64,000 nt of DNA, taken from contig NZ_DS022272.1 of the NCBI RefSeq assembly GCF_000153705.1, positions 2,616,798 through 2,680,797 on the forward strand. The letters run 5' to 3'. A model generated the notes under the pieces. It searched no databases and was not told the origin of the DNA. It worked only from the letters and a program-made list of their open reading frames with translations. The position numbers were made by a program, and so were the translations under genes. Source of the DNA: Fulvimarina pelagi HTCC2506. Its GTDB lineage: Bacteria > Pseudomonadota > Alphaproteobacteria > Rhizobiales > Rhizobiaceae. Below, piece by piece: positions 19,121 through 28,308 of the stretch (the stretch's first letter is position 1; every line of letters starts with the position of its first letter).

Positions 19121-20404
19121 ATGCCCAAGACGACGCAGTCATCCCTTTCACGCCGCACGCTGCTTCAGGGCGGCGCGGCCGCCGCGGGTCTCGCCGCGAC
19201 TGCCAAGCTCTCGGCCTTTCCGACGCCCGCGCTCGCACAGGAGCCCGTGACGCTCCGCTATCTGTCGACAGCGGTGAACCAGTCGCCCGGCATTGCCCAG
19301 AAGGCGGGCGAAGATCTCGGCATCAACATCGAATACATCGCCGTGACGACCGACGACGTCGCCAAGCGCGTGATCACCCAGCCGAACTCGTTCGACCTGG
19401 TCGACACGGAATATTTCGCACTCCCAAAACTCCTGCCGTCCGGCAACATCATGGGTCTCGACGCCTCGAAGATCGAGCTCTCCGACAAGATCGTATCCGT
19501 CATTCGCGACGGAACGGTCGCCGGCAAGCCGGTCGGGCTCGACGGCACGGCGCCGTCGGAGGTCCTCTATCTGCCGTCGGAACAGGCGACGGAATTCGCC
19601 GGCGAGGAAACCGGCTTCCTCACCCTCATCCCCACCACCTACAACGCTGATACGCTGGGCATTCGCCCGGACCTGATCGACGCCGACATATCGAGTTGGG
19701 CCTCCCTCCTCGACCCGCAATTCGCGGGGAAGGCGGCGATTTTGAACATCCCCTCGATCGGCATCATGGACGCGGCAATGGCGCTCGAAGCAAGGGGCGA
19801 CATGACCTATGGCGACAAGGGCAATATGACCCGCGAGGAGATCGACGCGACCATCGCCGCATTGATCGAGGCCAAGCGCGCTGGCCAGTTCCGCGCCTTC
19901 TGGACCGATTTCAACGAGTCCGTGAACCTGATGGCGTCGGGCGAAGTGGTCATCCAGTCCATGTGGTCGCCGGCCGTGACAGCGGTGCGGACCCAGGGGA
20001 TCGAATGCAAATATCAGCCGCTCAAGGAAGGCTACCGCGCCTGGGCGTCCGGATTCGGTCTCCCAGTCGCGATCGACGACCGCGAGAAGGATGCGGCTTA
20101 CGAGTTCATCAACTGGTTCCTTTCCGGCTGGGCCGGCGCGCATCTCGCCAAGCAGGGCTATTACACCGCAGTCCTCGACACCACTAAGGAAGCGATGGAG
20201 CCCTACGAATGGGCCTACTGGTTCGAAGGACAGCCGGCCGAGCAGGACATCATGTCGCCCGACGGCAAACTCCTCGAAAAGGCGGGCGCGACCCGCGACG
20301 GCGGCTCCTATGACGAGCGCATGGGCAAGGTCGCCTGCTGGAACGCGGTCATGGACGAGAACATCTACATGATCCGCAAGTGGAACGAGTTCATCGCGGC
20401 CTGA
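19121..20404 (+). CDS. Family-1 extracellular solute-binding protein, Tat-exported
   Basis: The 427-residue protein starts with a twin-arginine signal (SRRTLLQGG at residues 10-18, hydrophobic AAAAGLAATAKL, cleavage near ALAQ). The mature chain resembles the PotD-like solute-binding group used with two separate permeases. Tat export suggests folding before export. The ligand is unknown; island context suggests a hydantoin- or ureido-type compound, which is inference. Confidence 0.85.
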   Translation: MPKTTQSSLSRRTLLQGGAAAAGLAATAKLSAFPTPALAQEPVTLRYLSTAVNQSPGIAQKAGEDLGINIEYIAVTTDDVAKRVITQPNSFDLVDTEYFALPKLLPSGNIMGLDASKIELSDKIVSVIRDGTVAGKPVGLDGTAPSEVLYLPSEQATEFAGEETGFLTLIPTTYNADTLGIRPDLIDADISSWASLLDPQFAGKAAILNIPSIGIMDAAMALEARGDMTYGDKGNMTREEIDATIAALIEAKRAGQFRAFWTDFNESVNLMASGEVVIQSMWSPAVTAVRTQGIECKYQPLKEGYRAWASGFGLPVAIDDREKDAAYEFINWFLSGWAGAHLAKQGYYTAVLDTTKEAMEPYEWAYWFEGQPAEQDIMSPDGKLLEKAGATRDGGSYDERMGKVACWNAVMDENIYMIRKWNEFIAA

Positions 20405-20408
20405 CCCT

Positions 20409-21383
20409 TTGACCGTTACCAACGACATAACCGCATCGGAGGCCTCGGGTTCGCCCGAGGTCTCCGCCCTGCCCGCGAAGGGCCAGGGAGTTCGCAAGGT
20501 GCCGACAAGCTGGACGCCCTGGTGGGTCGGCTACCTCCAAGCTGCGCCGATGGCGCTGGTCTTTCTTCTGTTCTTCATTCTGCCGCTTGCGGCGACCTTC
20601 GTCGTATCGTTCTGGAACTACACCGAATATTCGATCGAGCCGGCCTTCGTAACGACGAACTATTCCGACGTGTTCTACGGCTGTTTTTCCGGTGGCTCGG
20701 CGCTCTGCACCACATTCGCCACCTATCTCTCGACGCTGAAATTCGTTGCCATCGTCTGGTTGCTGACGCTGCAGATCGGCTTCACGGTCGCCTATTTCCT
20801 GTGCTTTCACGTGAAGACGCTGCCGATGCAGATCGCGCTCTTCATGGTCTGCACGATCCCGTTCTGGACCTCGAACGTCATCCGGATGATTTCGTGGATA
20901 CCGCTCCTCGGTCGCTACGGCCTCGTGAACGAGACGCTGCAGGGTCTCGGTCTGATCGACGCGCCGCTCGAGTGGCTGCTTTATTCCGATTTCGCGGTCG
21001 CCCTAGCGCTCGTCCATCTCTACACGCTGTTCATGGTCGTTCCGATCTTCAATTCGATGATGCGGATCGACAAGGCGCTGATCGAGGCGGCTTACGACGC
21101 CGGCGCGTCGAGCTGGCAGACGCTGACGAACATCGTGATTCCGCTCGTGAAACCCGGCATCGTCATCGGTTCGATCTTCGTCGTCACCATCGTCACCGGC
21201 GACTATCTGACGATCGGCATCATGGGCGGGCAGCAGATCGCATCCGTCGGCAAGGTGATCCAGACCCAGATCAACTTCCTGCAGTTCCCGATTGCGGCGG
21301 CGAACGCGATCGTCCTTCTGGCGGTCGTTCTCCTTACGATATGGGGCATGCTGCGCCTCGTCGATATTCGCAAGGAGCTTTGA
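20409..21383 (+). CDS. ABC transporter permease (PotB type)
   Basis: The 324-residue inner-membrane protein has six predicted helices and an EAA-like loop (IEAAYDAGASSWQTLTNIVIPL split near residues 225-246). The insertion with cysteines (FYGCFSGGSALC, near 95-106) lies in the first periplasmic loop. It starts with TTG 4 bp after the binding-protein stop, so translation is probably coupled. Confidence 0.87.
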   Translation: MTVTNDITASEASGSPEVSALPAKGQGVRKVPTSWTPWWVGYLQAAPMALVFLLFFILPLAATFVVSFWNYTEYSIEPAFVTTNYSDVFYGCFSGGSALCTTFATYLSTLKFVAIVWLLTLQIGFTVAYFLCFHVKTLPMQIALFMVCTIPFWTSNVIRMISWIPLLGRYGLVNETLQGLGLIDAPLEWLLYSDFAVALALVHLYTLFMVVPIFNSMMRIDKALIEAAYDAGASSWQTLTNIVIPLVKPGIVIGSIFVVTIVTGDYLTIGIMGGQQIASVGKVIQTQINFLQFPIAAANAIVLLAVVLLTIWGMLRLVDIRKEL

Positions 21384-21387
21384 GACG

Positions 21388-22290
21388 ATGGCCGTAAAGA
21401 CCGTTCCGCGCGAGGAGAAACGCCCGCGCAGCTTCTATCTCCTCGCCCTGTTCTTCGCTCTCTTCGTGATCTTCCTTTACGGGCCGGTCGTCACCATCCT
21501 CACGCTCTCGTTCCAGGGGCCTTCCGGCGGACTGACCTTCCCGATGAACGGCGTCTCCTTCTACTGGTTGGAGCGGCTCTGGGGCGGCGGTGGCAGCGTC
21601 GACATCGGCTCAGCATTCCGGCGCTCGCTGGCGCTGGGACTGACCGTGATGGTGCTCACGGTCGTCATCTCGGTGCTGGCGGGTCTCGCCTTCCGCAAGA
21701 AATTTCGCGGCTCGACCGCGCTCTTCTACGTGGCGGTGGCGAGCCTCATCGTGCCTTCGATCGTCGTCTCTCTCGGGATCGCGCTCGAATTCCGCATCCT
21801 AGACGAGATCCTGCGCCCCTATCTGGCGGCCGTCGGACTGACCTCGCCGCGCGGCAATTCGCTGGGCCTCTTCACGTCAGGCCTCGGGTCGCACCTGTCC
21901 TGGACGCTGCCCTTCGGCCTTCTCATCATGTTCGCTGTGTTCAACCGGCTGGACAAATCCTACGAGGAAGCGGCGCGCGATCTCGGCGCGACGAACTGGC
22001 AAAGCTTTCGCTATGTGATCCTCCCGATGATCGCGCCGTTCCTGATCGGCATCGCGCTGTTCGGCTTCACGCTCTCCTGGGACGAGATCGCCCGCTCCAG
22101 CCAGACCATGGGCTCGACGAACACCCTGCCGCTGGAACTCGCCGCCCTGACGACGACCGTTACGACACCCGAAATCTATGCGCTCGGCACGTCCGTGACG
22201 GCGGTCTCCTTCACCGTGATCTTCGGGACGCTCGCCGCCTTCCTCCTCCTTCAGCGGCGACGCCAGAGGCACGCGCCGAAGGCCGGCTAA
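21388..22290 (+). CDS. ABC transporter permease (PotC type)
   Basis: The 300-residue inner-membrane protein has about six helices and the EAA loop EEAARDLGATNWQSFRYV (near 192-209). Start ATG at 21388 is preceded by AAGGAG about 9 nt upstream; the longer frame from 21292 overlaps the previous gene. It pairs with the PotB-type permease to form the membrane channel. Confidence 0.88.
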   Translation: MAVKTVPREEKRPRSFYLLALFFALFVIFLYGPVVTILTLSFQGPSGGLTFPMNGVSFYWLERLWGGGGSVDIGSAFRRSLALGLTVMVLTVVISVLAGLAFRKKFRGSTALFYVAVASLIVPSIVVSLGIALEFRILDEILRPYLAAVGLTSPRGNSLGLFTSGLGSHLSWTLPFGLLIMFAVFNRLDKSYEEAARDLGATNWQSFRYVILPMIAPFLIGIALFGFTLSWDEIARSSQTMGSTNTLPLELAALTTTVTTPEIYALGTSVTAVSFTVIFGTLAAFLLLQRRRQRHAPKAG

Positions 22291-22300
22291 GGCGAAGCGG

Positions 22301-23011
22301 ATGCGCATCTCGATCGTCAATCCGAATTCGACCCGGTCAATGACCGAGATGATCGCGCAAGCCGCGCGGCGGATCGCAGCACTCGGAACCGAGATCTGCG
22401 CCTATCAGAACGACGACGGGCCCGCATCGATCGAAGGCCATGTCGACGGCGCGCTCGCAGTCCCGGGTCTTCTGCGCACCCTACGCGTTGCCGAGGCCGA
22501 CGGCGCCGAAGGCCACATCATCGCCTGTTTCGACGACACCGGGCTCGACGGCGCCCGGTCCATTCTGACGGGCCCCGTCATCGGCATCGGCGAGGCGGGC
22601 GCGCGCATGGCGAGCCTCGTCGCGAGGCGCTTTTCCGTCGTGACGACGCTGTCGGTCTCCGTGCCGATCCTTGAGGACAATCTCGTCAAGGCCGGTCTGG
22701 CGACCTCCTGCGCCAGCGTCCTCGCCAGCGAAGTGCCGGTGCTCGCACTCGAGGACGATCCCGAGGCCGCCGGCCGCAAGATCGCCGAGACCGTAGAGCG
22801 CGCCATCGAACGCGACGGCGCCGAGGCCATCGTCCTCGGCTGCGCCGGCATGGCGGATCTTTCGGCGACACTCTCCGAGCGCTACGGCATCCCGGTCGTC
22901 GACGGCGTCGCCTCGGCGGTCAAGCTGATCGAGGGCGCGGTCGCCATCGGGCTTCGGACATCCAAACGCGGTGGCTATGCGCTTCCAAGGCCAAAAACCG
23001 GAGGCGCATAA
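22301..23011 (+). CDS. Hydantoin racemase / Asp-Glu racemase family protein
   Basis: The 236-residue protein begins IVNPNSTRSMTE, the typical start of hydantoin racemases (HyuE-like). It has the two-cysteine acid/base pair, Cys76 in IIACFDDTG and Cys181 in VLGCAGM. It would interconvert enantiomers of 5-substituted hydantoins or a related amino-acid derivative for the D-hydantoinase upstream. It is the last gene of the transporter operon, 10 bp after the permease. Confidence 0.85.
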   Translation: MRISIVNPNSTRSMTEMIAQAARRIAALGTEICAYQNDDGPASIEGHVDGALAVPGLLRTLRVAEADGAEGHIIACFDDTGLDGARSILTGPVIGIGEAGARMASLVARRFSVVTTLSVSVPILEDNLVKAGLATSCASVLASEVPVLALEDDPEAAGRKIAETVERAIERDGAEAIVLGCAGMADLSATLSERYGIPVVDGVASAVKLIEGAVAIGLRTSKRGGYALPRPKTGGA

Positions 23012-23234
23012 TTCTCAGGGCTGCCTCTGGGTTTCTTCACGTTGCGCTCTCGTGAGCGCCAAGTAGGCCCACGTTTGCTTCGCGTTTATTGACCTGCGAT
23101 ATGTCTACCGCGCCTGCGAGACGGGTAGCGAATGCACCTCGGAAGCACTTGCTCAGAGAGTGAGAACGCAAACACTCAGGGCGCCGTCTGCCCGATCGAA
23201 CTCCGCACATTTTGCGATCTTTGCAAGAACGCTT

Positions 23235-24041
23235 CTATGCAGGCAGATAGACCTCGCCCAGCCCCAGAACCGCCGTATCGCCGCTCATCTTGCGCATGGC
23301 CGACCCGTCGAACGGGACGTCGCCGAAGGTCTCTCGCAAACCGTCCGCCATCAGTTTCAGGATCAGCAGATCGTGCACCCCAGCGTCGACGAAAGTCGGG
23401 GTAAACCGTTCCGCGCCGCCCATCAACAAGAGCGTGCCGCGCTTCATCAAACGGCCGGGAGCGCCGCGTGCGTGGCCGCCGACGATCAGTGTTCCGGCGA
23501 TCATCCGGCTCGCGGCGTCCTTGCCGCAGTCGCCGTCGATCAGGATCGTGCCGCGCCGCATGCGGTCGCCCGCGCGCTCTCCGGCATTGCCGTGGACGCG
23601 GATCGTGCCGCCCGACATGCCCTTCATCTCGCCGGCATCCGGCCCGCCGAGCTTCGCGCCGCAATCGCCCTTGACCCGGATGCAGCCGCCTTCGAGACCC
23701 GAGCCGCATAAGTCGCCGACCGACCCTTCCACTTGGAGATCGCCGCCGCTCATGACGCGTCCTACGCGGAAGCCTGCATCACCGGATACACGGATGGCAC
23801 CTTCGGACATCCGCTCGCCGATGCGATCGAGCCGCGACGAACCGCCCTCGAAGCGGATATCCGCAGCATCGTCGCCGGAAATCTCGAAGACGTCGCCCGC
23901 GACCAGTCCGCGTTTCGTCGTGCCGACCGGCAGCTTTTCGATCTCGGACGAGCCGAGGCTCTTCAGCCGATCCGGAACGAGGGAGGAGCAGTCGATCCGC
24001 TCGTCCGGTTCGCCTTTCAGGCGAAAGGTGAGCGCGCTCAT
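23235..24041 (-). CDS. fhcC: Formyltransferase/hydrolase complex subunit C
   Basis: FhcC is the structural subunit of the bacterial formyltransferase/hydrolase complex that turns formyl-H4MPT into formate through methylofuran. The 268-residue protein is mostly a beta-helix of GxIxVxGxxG-type repeats (GGTIRVHGNAG, RGTILIDGDCG, AGTLIVGGHARG), as in archaeal FwdC/FmdC. Start ATG at 24041 overlaps the fhcD stop by 4 nt. It is the last gene of the fhcBADC operon. Confidence 0.92.
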   Translation of the reverse strand: MSALTFRLKGEPDERIDCSSLVPDRLKSLGSSEIEKLPVGTTKRGLVAGDVFEISGDDAADIRFEGGSSRLDRIGERMSEGAIRVSGDAGFRVGRVMSGGDLQVEGSVGDLCGSGLEGGCIRVKGDCGAKLGGPDAGEMKGMSGGTIRVHGNAGERAGDRMRRGTILIDGDCGKDAASRMIAGTLIVGGHARGAPGRLMKRGTLLLMGGAERFTPTFVDAGVHDLLILKLMADGLRETFGDVPFDGSAMRKMSGDTAVLGLGEVYLPA

Positions 24042-24958
24042 GGCAACAGGTCCTTCAGCTTGAAGTGATGGGGGCCGAGGCCGCCGCCGTAATTGCCGGC
24101 GCCGATGCGGCAGGCACCCTGATCGGGGCCGAGATCGGTGATCGCCTTGATGCCGGCAGCCATCGCTGCGGACACCGCATCCGCCGTCATCCCGTCGATG
24201 ACGATTTCCAGCACCGAACCGATGTCGTCGTCGAGCTTGCTGTCGGTCGCGCCCCTCAGCGTCGGGCAATAGGCGTCGTTGGTCGAAGCCATCATGCCCT
24301 TGTACTTGCCGCCGACCTTCGAGCCGGAGCGCACGATCCCGCCGGGGAACGGCATGATGACGCCGGGCACCGCCTTCATCGCCTCGACCGCCGCCTCGGA
24401 GGCCGCAAGCGCGCCCCTGACGTCGCGCGCCATGATGAGGAGGTTGCCGCCGCCGACGCCGTCAGCCGTGTAGCCGGTCTTTGCCTCGCACAGGAATTCG
24501 CCTTCCATCACCGGCATGCGCCAGAAATGCTTGCCCGCGAACTTTTTCGAGACCTGAAAACCGTCGGCGAAATAGCGGATCGCCGAACCGAGATCGATGG
24601 TCGTCTCGGCCTCGTAGTCGGCATAGCAGGCCGCCGTTGGGCAGGTCAGGATGCACTGGCCGAGCCGCGTCGTCACTTGGCTTTCGAGACCGCCCGGATC
24701 GAAGCCGAAGAAGAGGACGCGCACGCCCGGCCGGCCGTCGCGGGTCTCCTCCGGCGACAGCACCCGCTCAATGCCGCCTTCGCAGCCGCAGGCGATGACC
24801 GACGTGGCGAAACCGGTCATCTTGGTCGCAGCTTCCAGCGCCCATTTCTCGTTGATCGCAGTGATCTGGATCGCCGTGCCGCACATCGGGAAGGCTTCGG
24901 CGAAATCGTCGTCGATCCGCACGCCGTTGATCGTGGCGGCGAGCTCTATGACAGGCAT
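24038..24958 (-). CDS. fhcD: Formylmethanofuran:H4MPT formyltransferase
   Basis: FhcD transfers the formyl group between tetrahydromethanopterin and methylofuran in the cytoplasm. The 306-residue length and sequence fit the family: MPVIELAATINGVRIDDDFAE, CGCEGGIERVLSPEETRDGRPG split near 97-118, PFPGGIVRSGSKVGGKYKG near 230-248. It overlaps fhcA by 13 nt and fhcC by 4 nt, so the three are translationally coupled. Confidence 0.95.
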   Translation of the reverse strand: MPVIELAATINGVRIDDDFAEAFPMCGTAIQITAINEKWALEAATKMTGFATSVIACGCEGGIERVLSPEETRDGRPGVRVLFFGFDPGGLESQVTTRLGQCILTCPTAACYADYEAETTIDLGSAIRYFADGFQVSKKFAGKHFWRMPVMEGEFLCEAKTGYTADGVGGGNLLIMARDVRGALAASEAAVEAMKAVPGVIMPFPGGIVRSGSKVGGKYKGMMASTNDAYCPTLRGATDSKLDDDIGSVLEIVIDGMTADAVSAAMAAGIKAITDLGPDQGACRIGAGNYGGGLGPHHFKLKDLLP

Positions 24959-26586
24959 GGGACCTCCCGGAACGGCGTCTCGCGTCTCAGCGCGCTGCCT
25001 TCCACCTTGAACCAGCGCGACTGAAGCCCGTAGGCCTCGTCGAAATAGCGGTCGAGCCGCGAGCCCATCTTGGCGTCCGAATGGGTCTTGAGGGTCAGCG
25101 CCCGACCATACGGTTTTGCGACGACCGCACCGTTCTCGACCACCTTCACACCGTCCTTGAAGAGATAGGCCGCCGCGCCGAACATCTTCGCCTTGTCGTC
25201 ATTCGGCCGGTAAACGGAGATATCCGCCGTCGCACCGCTCCCGAGATGGCCGCGATCTCTCGTGCCGAGAAGTTTGGCGGGCGCCGCGCGGGTCATGGTC
25301 GCGATTTCGGCGAGCGTGTATTCGCGCTCGATCTCGGGCAGCGAGGTCCACTTCTTCACGCTCTTCGGCAAAGCCTCGATCCACTTCTCGCGGACGTTGC
25401 GGTCCATCAGAAGCGCGAAGATATCGGGATAGGTCGTGAAGGGCGCGCCGTTCGGATGATCGGTCGTGAAGAAGACGCGGGACGGGTCCTCGATGAGGAG
25501 AAAAAGCTCGAGCCCGATCGCCCATTGCAGCGCGTTGAAGAAGCTCTTCTCCTTGTAGTTCATCGGAACGACGCCGCCGCCGTTCGCCTCCTGGTCCATG
25601 ATGATCGACTTGCCCGGGCTCGCCTGCGCCCGCCCCGCGAACTGGCGCATCTCGTCCGATGATATCGTCACCGTCTGGCCGAACATCACCTGGCCGATAT
25701 CGACCGTCACGTCGGGGTTCTCGTTGATCAGCCGGGCGAGCTCCTCACCCTTGGAGGAGAAGCCGCGCCTGCCCTCGATGCCGTAGCCGTAGAACTGGAT
25801 ATGGGCGAGATGGAGCGGCATGCCCTCAGAAGCCCGGATCGTCGCTTCCGCCGCATCGGCCGATGCGCCCGGGACGCCGAGATTGTTGCAGTGGACGTGC
25901 AGTGGGTGGGGAATGCCCGCATCCGTCACCGCCTTCTGGAGTGTCTTCAAGATCTGCCTCGACGAGACTCCGTAGTCGGGCACCTCGGTATCGAAGGCGT
26001 AAGAACGGACATTCTCCTTGAACGCCGCCGAACCGCCGGCGTTGATGCATTTGACCCCGAGCGCCTTCGAGGCATCCACCGTCCACAAAACATAATCCGC
26101 AATCGCCTCGTCGCTCTCGCCGTCGCGGATCATCGACATCAGCATGTCGTCGTTTCCGAGGACGACGAGCGTCGCCTTGTCGATGATCGGAATGTCGGCA
26201 AGCTCGAGATGGGCATGCAGCGCCGCCTGCGGCCCCATCGCCGGCTCGACCACCGTCGTGAAGCCCATTTCGGCATAGCGCAGGCCGGTCTCCTTGGTGG
26301 TCCATCCCACCTTGGAGAGCGCCGTCTCGCCCGGCCGCGCGGAGAAGGCGCGGTGCCATTCCGGCAGGAGAAGCCTCGCCGTGTTCACGTGCCCGCCCGC
26401 GATATGGGAATGGATGTCGATTGCACCCGCCATCACCACCATGCCGGAACAGTCGACGGTCTCGTTCGCCGAGCCAGCCTCGGCAGGCGCGTCGACGATC
26501 TTGCCGTCCTTGATGAAGATGTCCCGAACCTCGTCGATGCCGTTCGCCGGATCGACCACATGGCCGCCTTTGAGGCACGTCAGCAT
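24946..26586 (-). CDS. fhcA: Formyltransferase/hydrolase complex subunit A
   Basis: FhcA is the amidohydrolase subunit that cleaves formyl-methylofuran to formate. The 546-residue protein has the metal HxH motif in DIHSHIAGGHVN (about 57-68) and later conserved His/Asp segments (HPLHVHCNNLG, HLAHIQFYGYG, FFTTDHPNGAPF). It lies between fhcB and fhcD in the usual B-A-D-C order. Confidence 0.95.
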   Translation of the reverse strand: MLTCLKGGHVVDPANGIDEVRDIFIKDGKIVDAPAEAGSANETVDCSGMVVMAGAIDIHSHIAGGHVNTARLLLPEWHRAFSARPGETALSKVGWTTKETGLRYAEMGFTTVVEPAMGPQAALHAHLELADIPIIDKATLVVLGNDDMLMSMIRDGESDEAIADYVLWTVDASKALGVKCINAGGSAAFKENVRSYAFDTEVPDYGVSSRQILKTLQKAVTDAGIPHPLHVHCNNLGVPGASADAAEATIRASEGMPLHLAHIQFYGYGIEGRRGFSSKGEELARLINENPDVTVDIGQVMFGQTVTISSDEMRQFAGRAQASPGKSIIMDQEANGGGVVPMNYKEKSFFNALQWAIGLELFLLIEDPSRVFFTTDHPNGAPFTTYPDIFALLMDRNVREKWIEALPKSVKKWTSLPEIEREYTLAEIATMTRAAPAKLLGTRDRGHLGSGATADISVYRPNDDKAKMFGAAAYLFKDGVKVVENGAVVAKPYGRALTLKTHSDAKMGSRLDRYFDEAYGLQSRWFKVEGSALRRETPFREVPCLS

Positions 26587-26617
26587 GGGGCTGCCTTTCC
26601 GTCCCGCCGCAGAGAAA

Positions 26618-27736
26618 TCATGCGCGGGCCTCGTCGTTCGAATGATGCGCCTTGCCGAGTTGGTCGGCGATCGCGGAGAGAATGTCGGCGGCGTTGGTCG
26701 CCATGCCGTGATGCTCGGCCGGCGTCGACACGAAGCTGCCGAAGCGCGGTTCGTGGTGGACCATGGGATGATCGACGCCCGGCCGTCCGATCTTGAAGAT
26801 CACCCGAGCGCCTTCACCCGCGGGCTCCTCGGCAGTGCTCAAAAGGATCGTCGGCACATCCGCAACGTCGAGAGCGGTCTCGTCATAGGACAGCATGATC
26901 CTCGCATCGCTTTCTCCCGAGGAGATCAGCCATGCGCCGTCGTTCAGCATCATGTCGTGCTCCGGATCGCCGCGCCCGAACGCCGTGCGCAGCGGAAACC
27001 CCGTCACCCAGATCGCGCCTTCGGCCGCGCCATAGACGCTCCCCGCCGTGAGCGGAAGTGCGGAAGCCCGAGTCTCCGCATTTAGATCGGACACGAGTCC
27101 TGCGACGCTTTCTATGGAGATCGCGTCGAGTTCGGTTGCATCGAAGACGATTGCGGCAAACGCCGCATCCTTCAGCCAGCCCGCAAGCGCCCGCGCGGCG
27201 CCCTCCTCGAACGGCCCGTCGCCGAACGGCTTGCCGCCGAGCCCGGCGCGCAGGACGCCGATCGCATCGCCGAGCTGATCGGCCGGGCAGCCGACCGTAC
27301 GAACATGTCCCTTGACCTCCGAGAACCGCCCCGGCTCGTCCGGCCCCAGAAGCACGATCTCCCGTTGCCCGCCCTTAGCCTTTGCGCCGAGATCCGGATC
27401 AACCGCAAAAATCTGCTCGAAAACCGCTTCGCTTCCGGCAAACGGATCGGCGCCGACCACCAGCACCCGGTCGGCCCGTCGCCGCACCTCGCCCGGCGAA
27501 ATGCGGATGATGCCGTTGTCGCGCAGCGCCTCGATCAACGGCGCGACCCTGCCGAGATCGGAGTGATCCAGAACCCCGCCGCTGAAACCGGCCACCCGCG
27601 CCGCTTCGCGCAATGCGGAGATGTCGTCGAATCGGCCGGTCACGAGCGGCAGCCGGCTCATCGAAAGCAGCTTCGCCGCCTCGCGGATCGCCTCGCCGGA
27701 CGAGACCGGCTGGCCGTCGATCCATGCAGTCGTCAC
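26618..27736 (-). CDS. fhcB: Formyltransferase/hydrolase complex subunit B
   Basis: The 372-residue protein is homologous to subunit B of archaeal formylmethanofuran dehydrogenase. It lacks the N-terminal iron-sulfur cysteine cluster and redox-cofactor features of the archaeal enzyme, which is normal for bacterial FhcB. Start is ATG at 27736 (MTTAWIDGQPVSSGE). It heads the fhcBADC run, 126 bp after the pterin dehydratase gene on the same strand. Confidence 0.9.
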   Translation of the reverse strand: MTTAWIDGQPVSSGEAIREAAKLLSMSRLPLVTGRFDDISALREAARVAGFSGGVLDHSDLGRVAPLIEALRDNGIIRISPGEVRRRADRVLVVGADPFAGSEAVFEQIFAVDPDLGAKAKGGQREIVLLGPDEPGRFSEVKGHVRTVGCPADQLGDAIGVLRAGLGGKPFGDGPFEEGAARALAGWLKDAAFAAIVFDATELDAISIESVAGLVSDLNAETRASALPLTAGSVYGAAEGAIWVTGFPLRTAFGRGDPEHDMMLNDGAWLISSGESDARIMLSYDETALDVADVPTILLSTAEEPAGEGARVIFKIGRPGVDHPMVHHEPRFGSFVSTPAEHHGMATNAADILSAIADQLGKAHHSNDEARA

Positions 27737-27862
27737 GTCTCAATCACTTTCTGTGCCCGTGTGGGGAACTATCACGTCCACAGCCTGCGACAAGCCGTCC
27801 GTTCCCCGGAAAGCTCTCCGGGCAAGAAGCGCTGCTGCACGATGTTCGCCAGCGGACCGTAA

Positions 27863-28237
27863 TCAGCTCGACTTTCCGTATTTGATATACGCAAAGCGCG
27901 GATCGTCGGGTGTACCTTGCAACGGACCGTCCTCTTTGCCGGGCTGCCACATGATCATCTGCTCGATCATTTTGGCGAGGGCGAAATCGGAATCGGTAAT
28001 ACCCTTGGCGGCGTGGTTCATCAGCCGGACTTCCACCCAGGCGTAAGACGCGGTGATGTCCGGATGGTGGAAAGCCGCCTCGGCAAGGTGCCCGACGGCA
28101 TTGATCACCATCAGGGTGCCCTTCCAGCCCTGCGTCTTGTAGGTACGACGAATCCAGCCGTCCTCGAGGCGCCATGTCGGTAATTCGCTCTTCAGGCGGT
28201 CTTCGACTTCCGCGTCGGAATAGGTCTTGGCGGCCAT
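27863..28237 (-). CDS. Pterin-4a-carbinolamine dehydratase homologue (PhhB/DCoH)
   Basis: The 124-residue product carries the family active-site pattern EAAFHHPDITASYAWVEV, a downstream His in MNHAA and Asp in TDSDFA. The classical enzyme dehydrates 4a-hydroxytetrahydrobiopterin after aromatic amino-acid hydroxylation. No hydroxylase is present. It sits directly upstream of fhcB, so a role on the H4MPT-type pterin is likely but inferred. A frame is open to 28378; MAAKTYSD with upstream GGGAGAAAGAG is the better start. Confidence 0.88.
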   Translation of the reverse strand: MAAKTYSDAEVEDRLKSELPTWRLEDGWIRRTYKTQGWKGTLMVINAVGHLAEAAFHHPDITASYAWVEVRLMNHAAKGITDSDFALAKMIEQMIMWQPGKEDGPLQGTPDDPRFAYIKYGKSS

Positions 28238-28308
28238 CTCTTTCTCCCTTGTCCGATCGGTTCGGCACTCAATAATAGGCGGTGCGCTCCACGAAGTCAG
28301 GATCGAAT

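Noticed and set aside
17893-19158. 421-codon minus-strand frame antisense to the second ABC ATPase
   Set aside because: Explained by the codon bias of the ATPase gene on the other strand; no supported start or family.
19148-20497. 449-codon minus-strand frame antisense to the Tat-exported binding protein
   Set aside because: The plus strand encodes an unmistakable Tat solute-binding protein. The antisense product is rich in Arg, Gly, Asp and Val without recognisable domains.
24065-25024. 319-codon plus-strand frame antisense to fhcD
   Set aside because: fhcD on the minus strand is clear and operonic; the antisense frame has no motifs.
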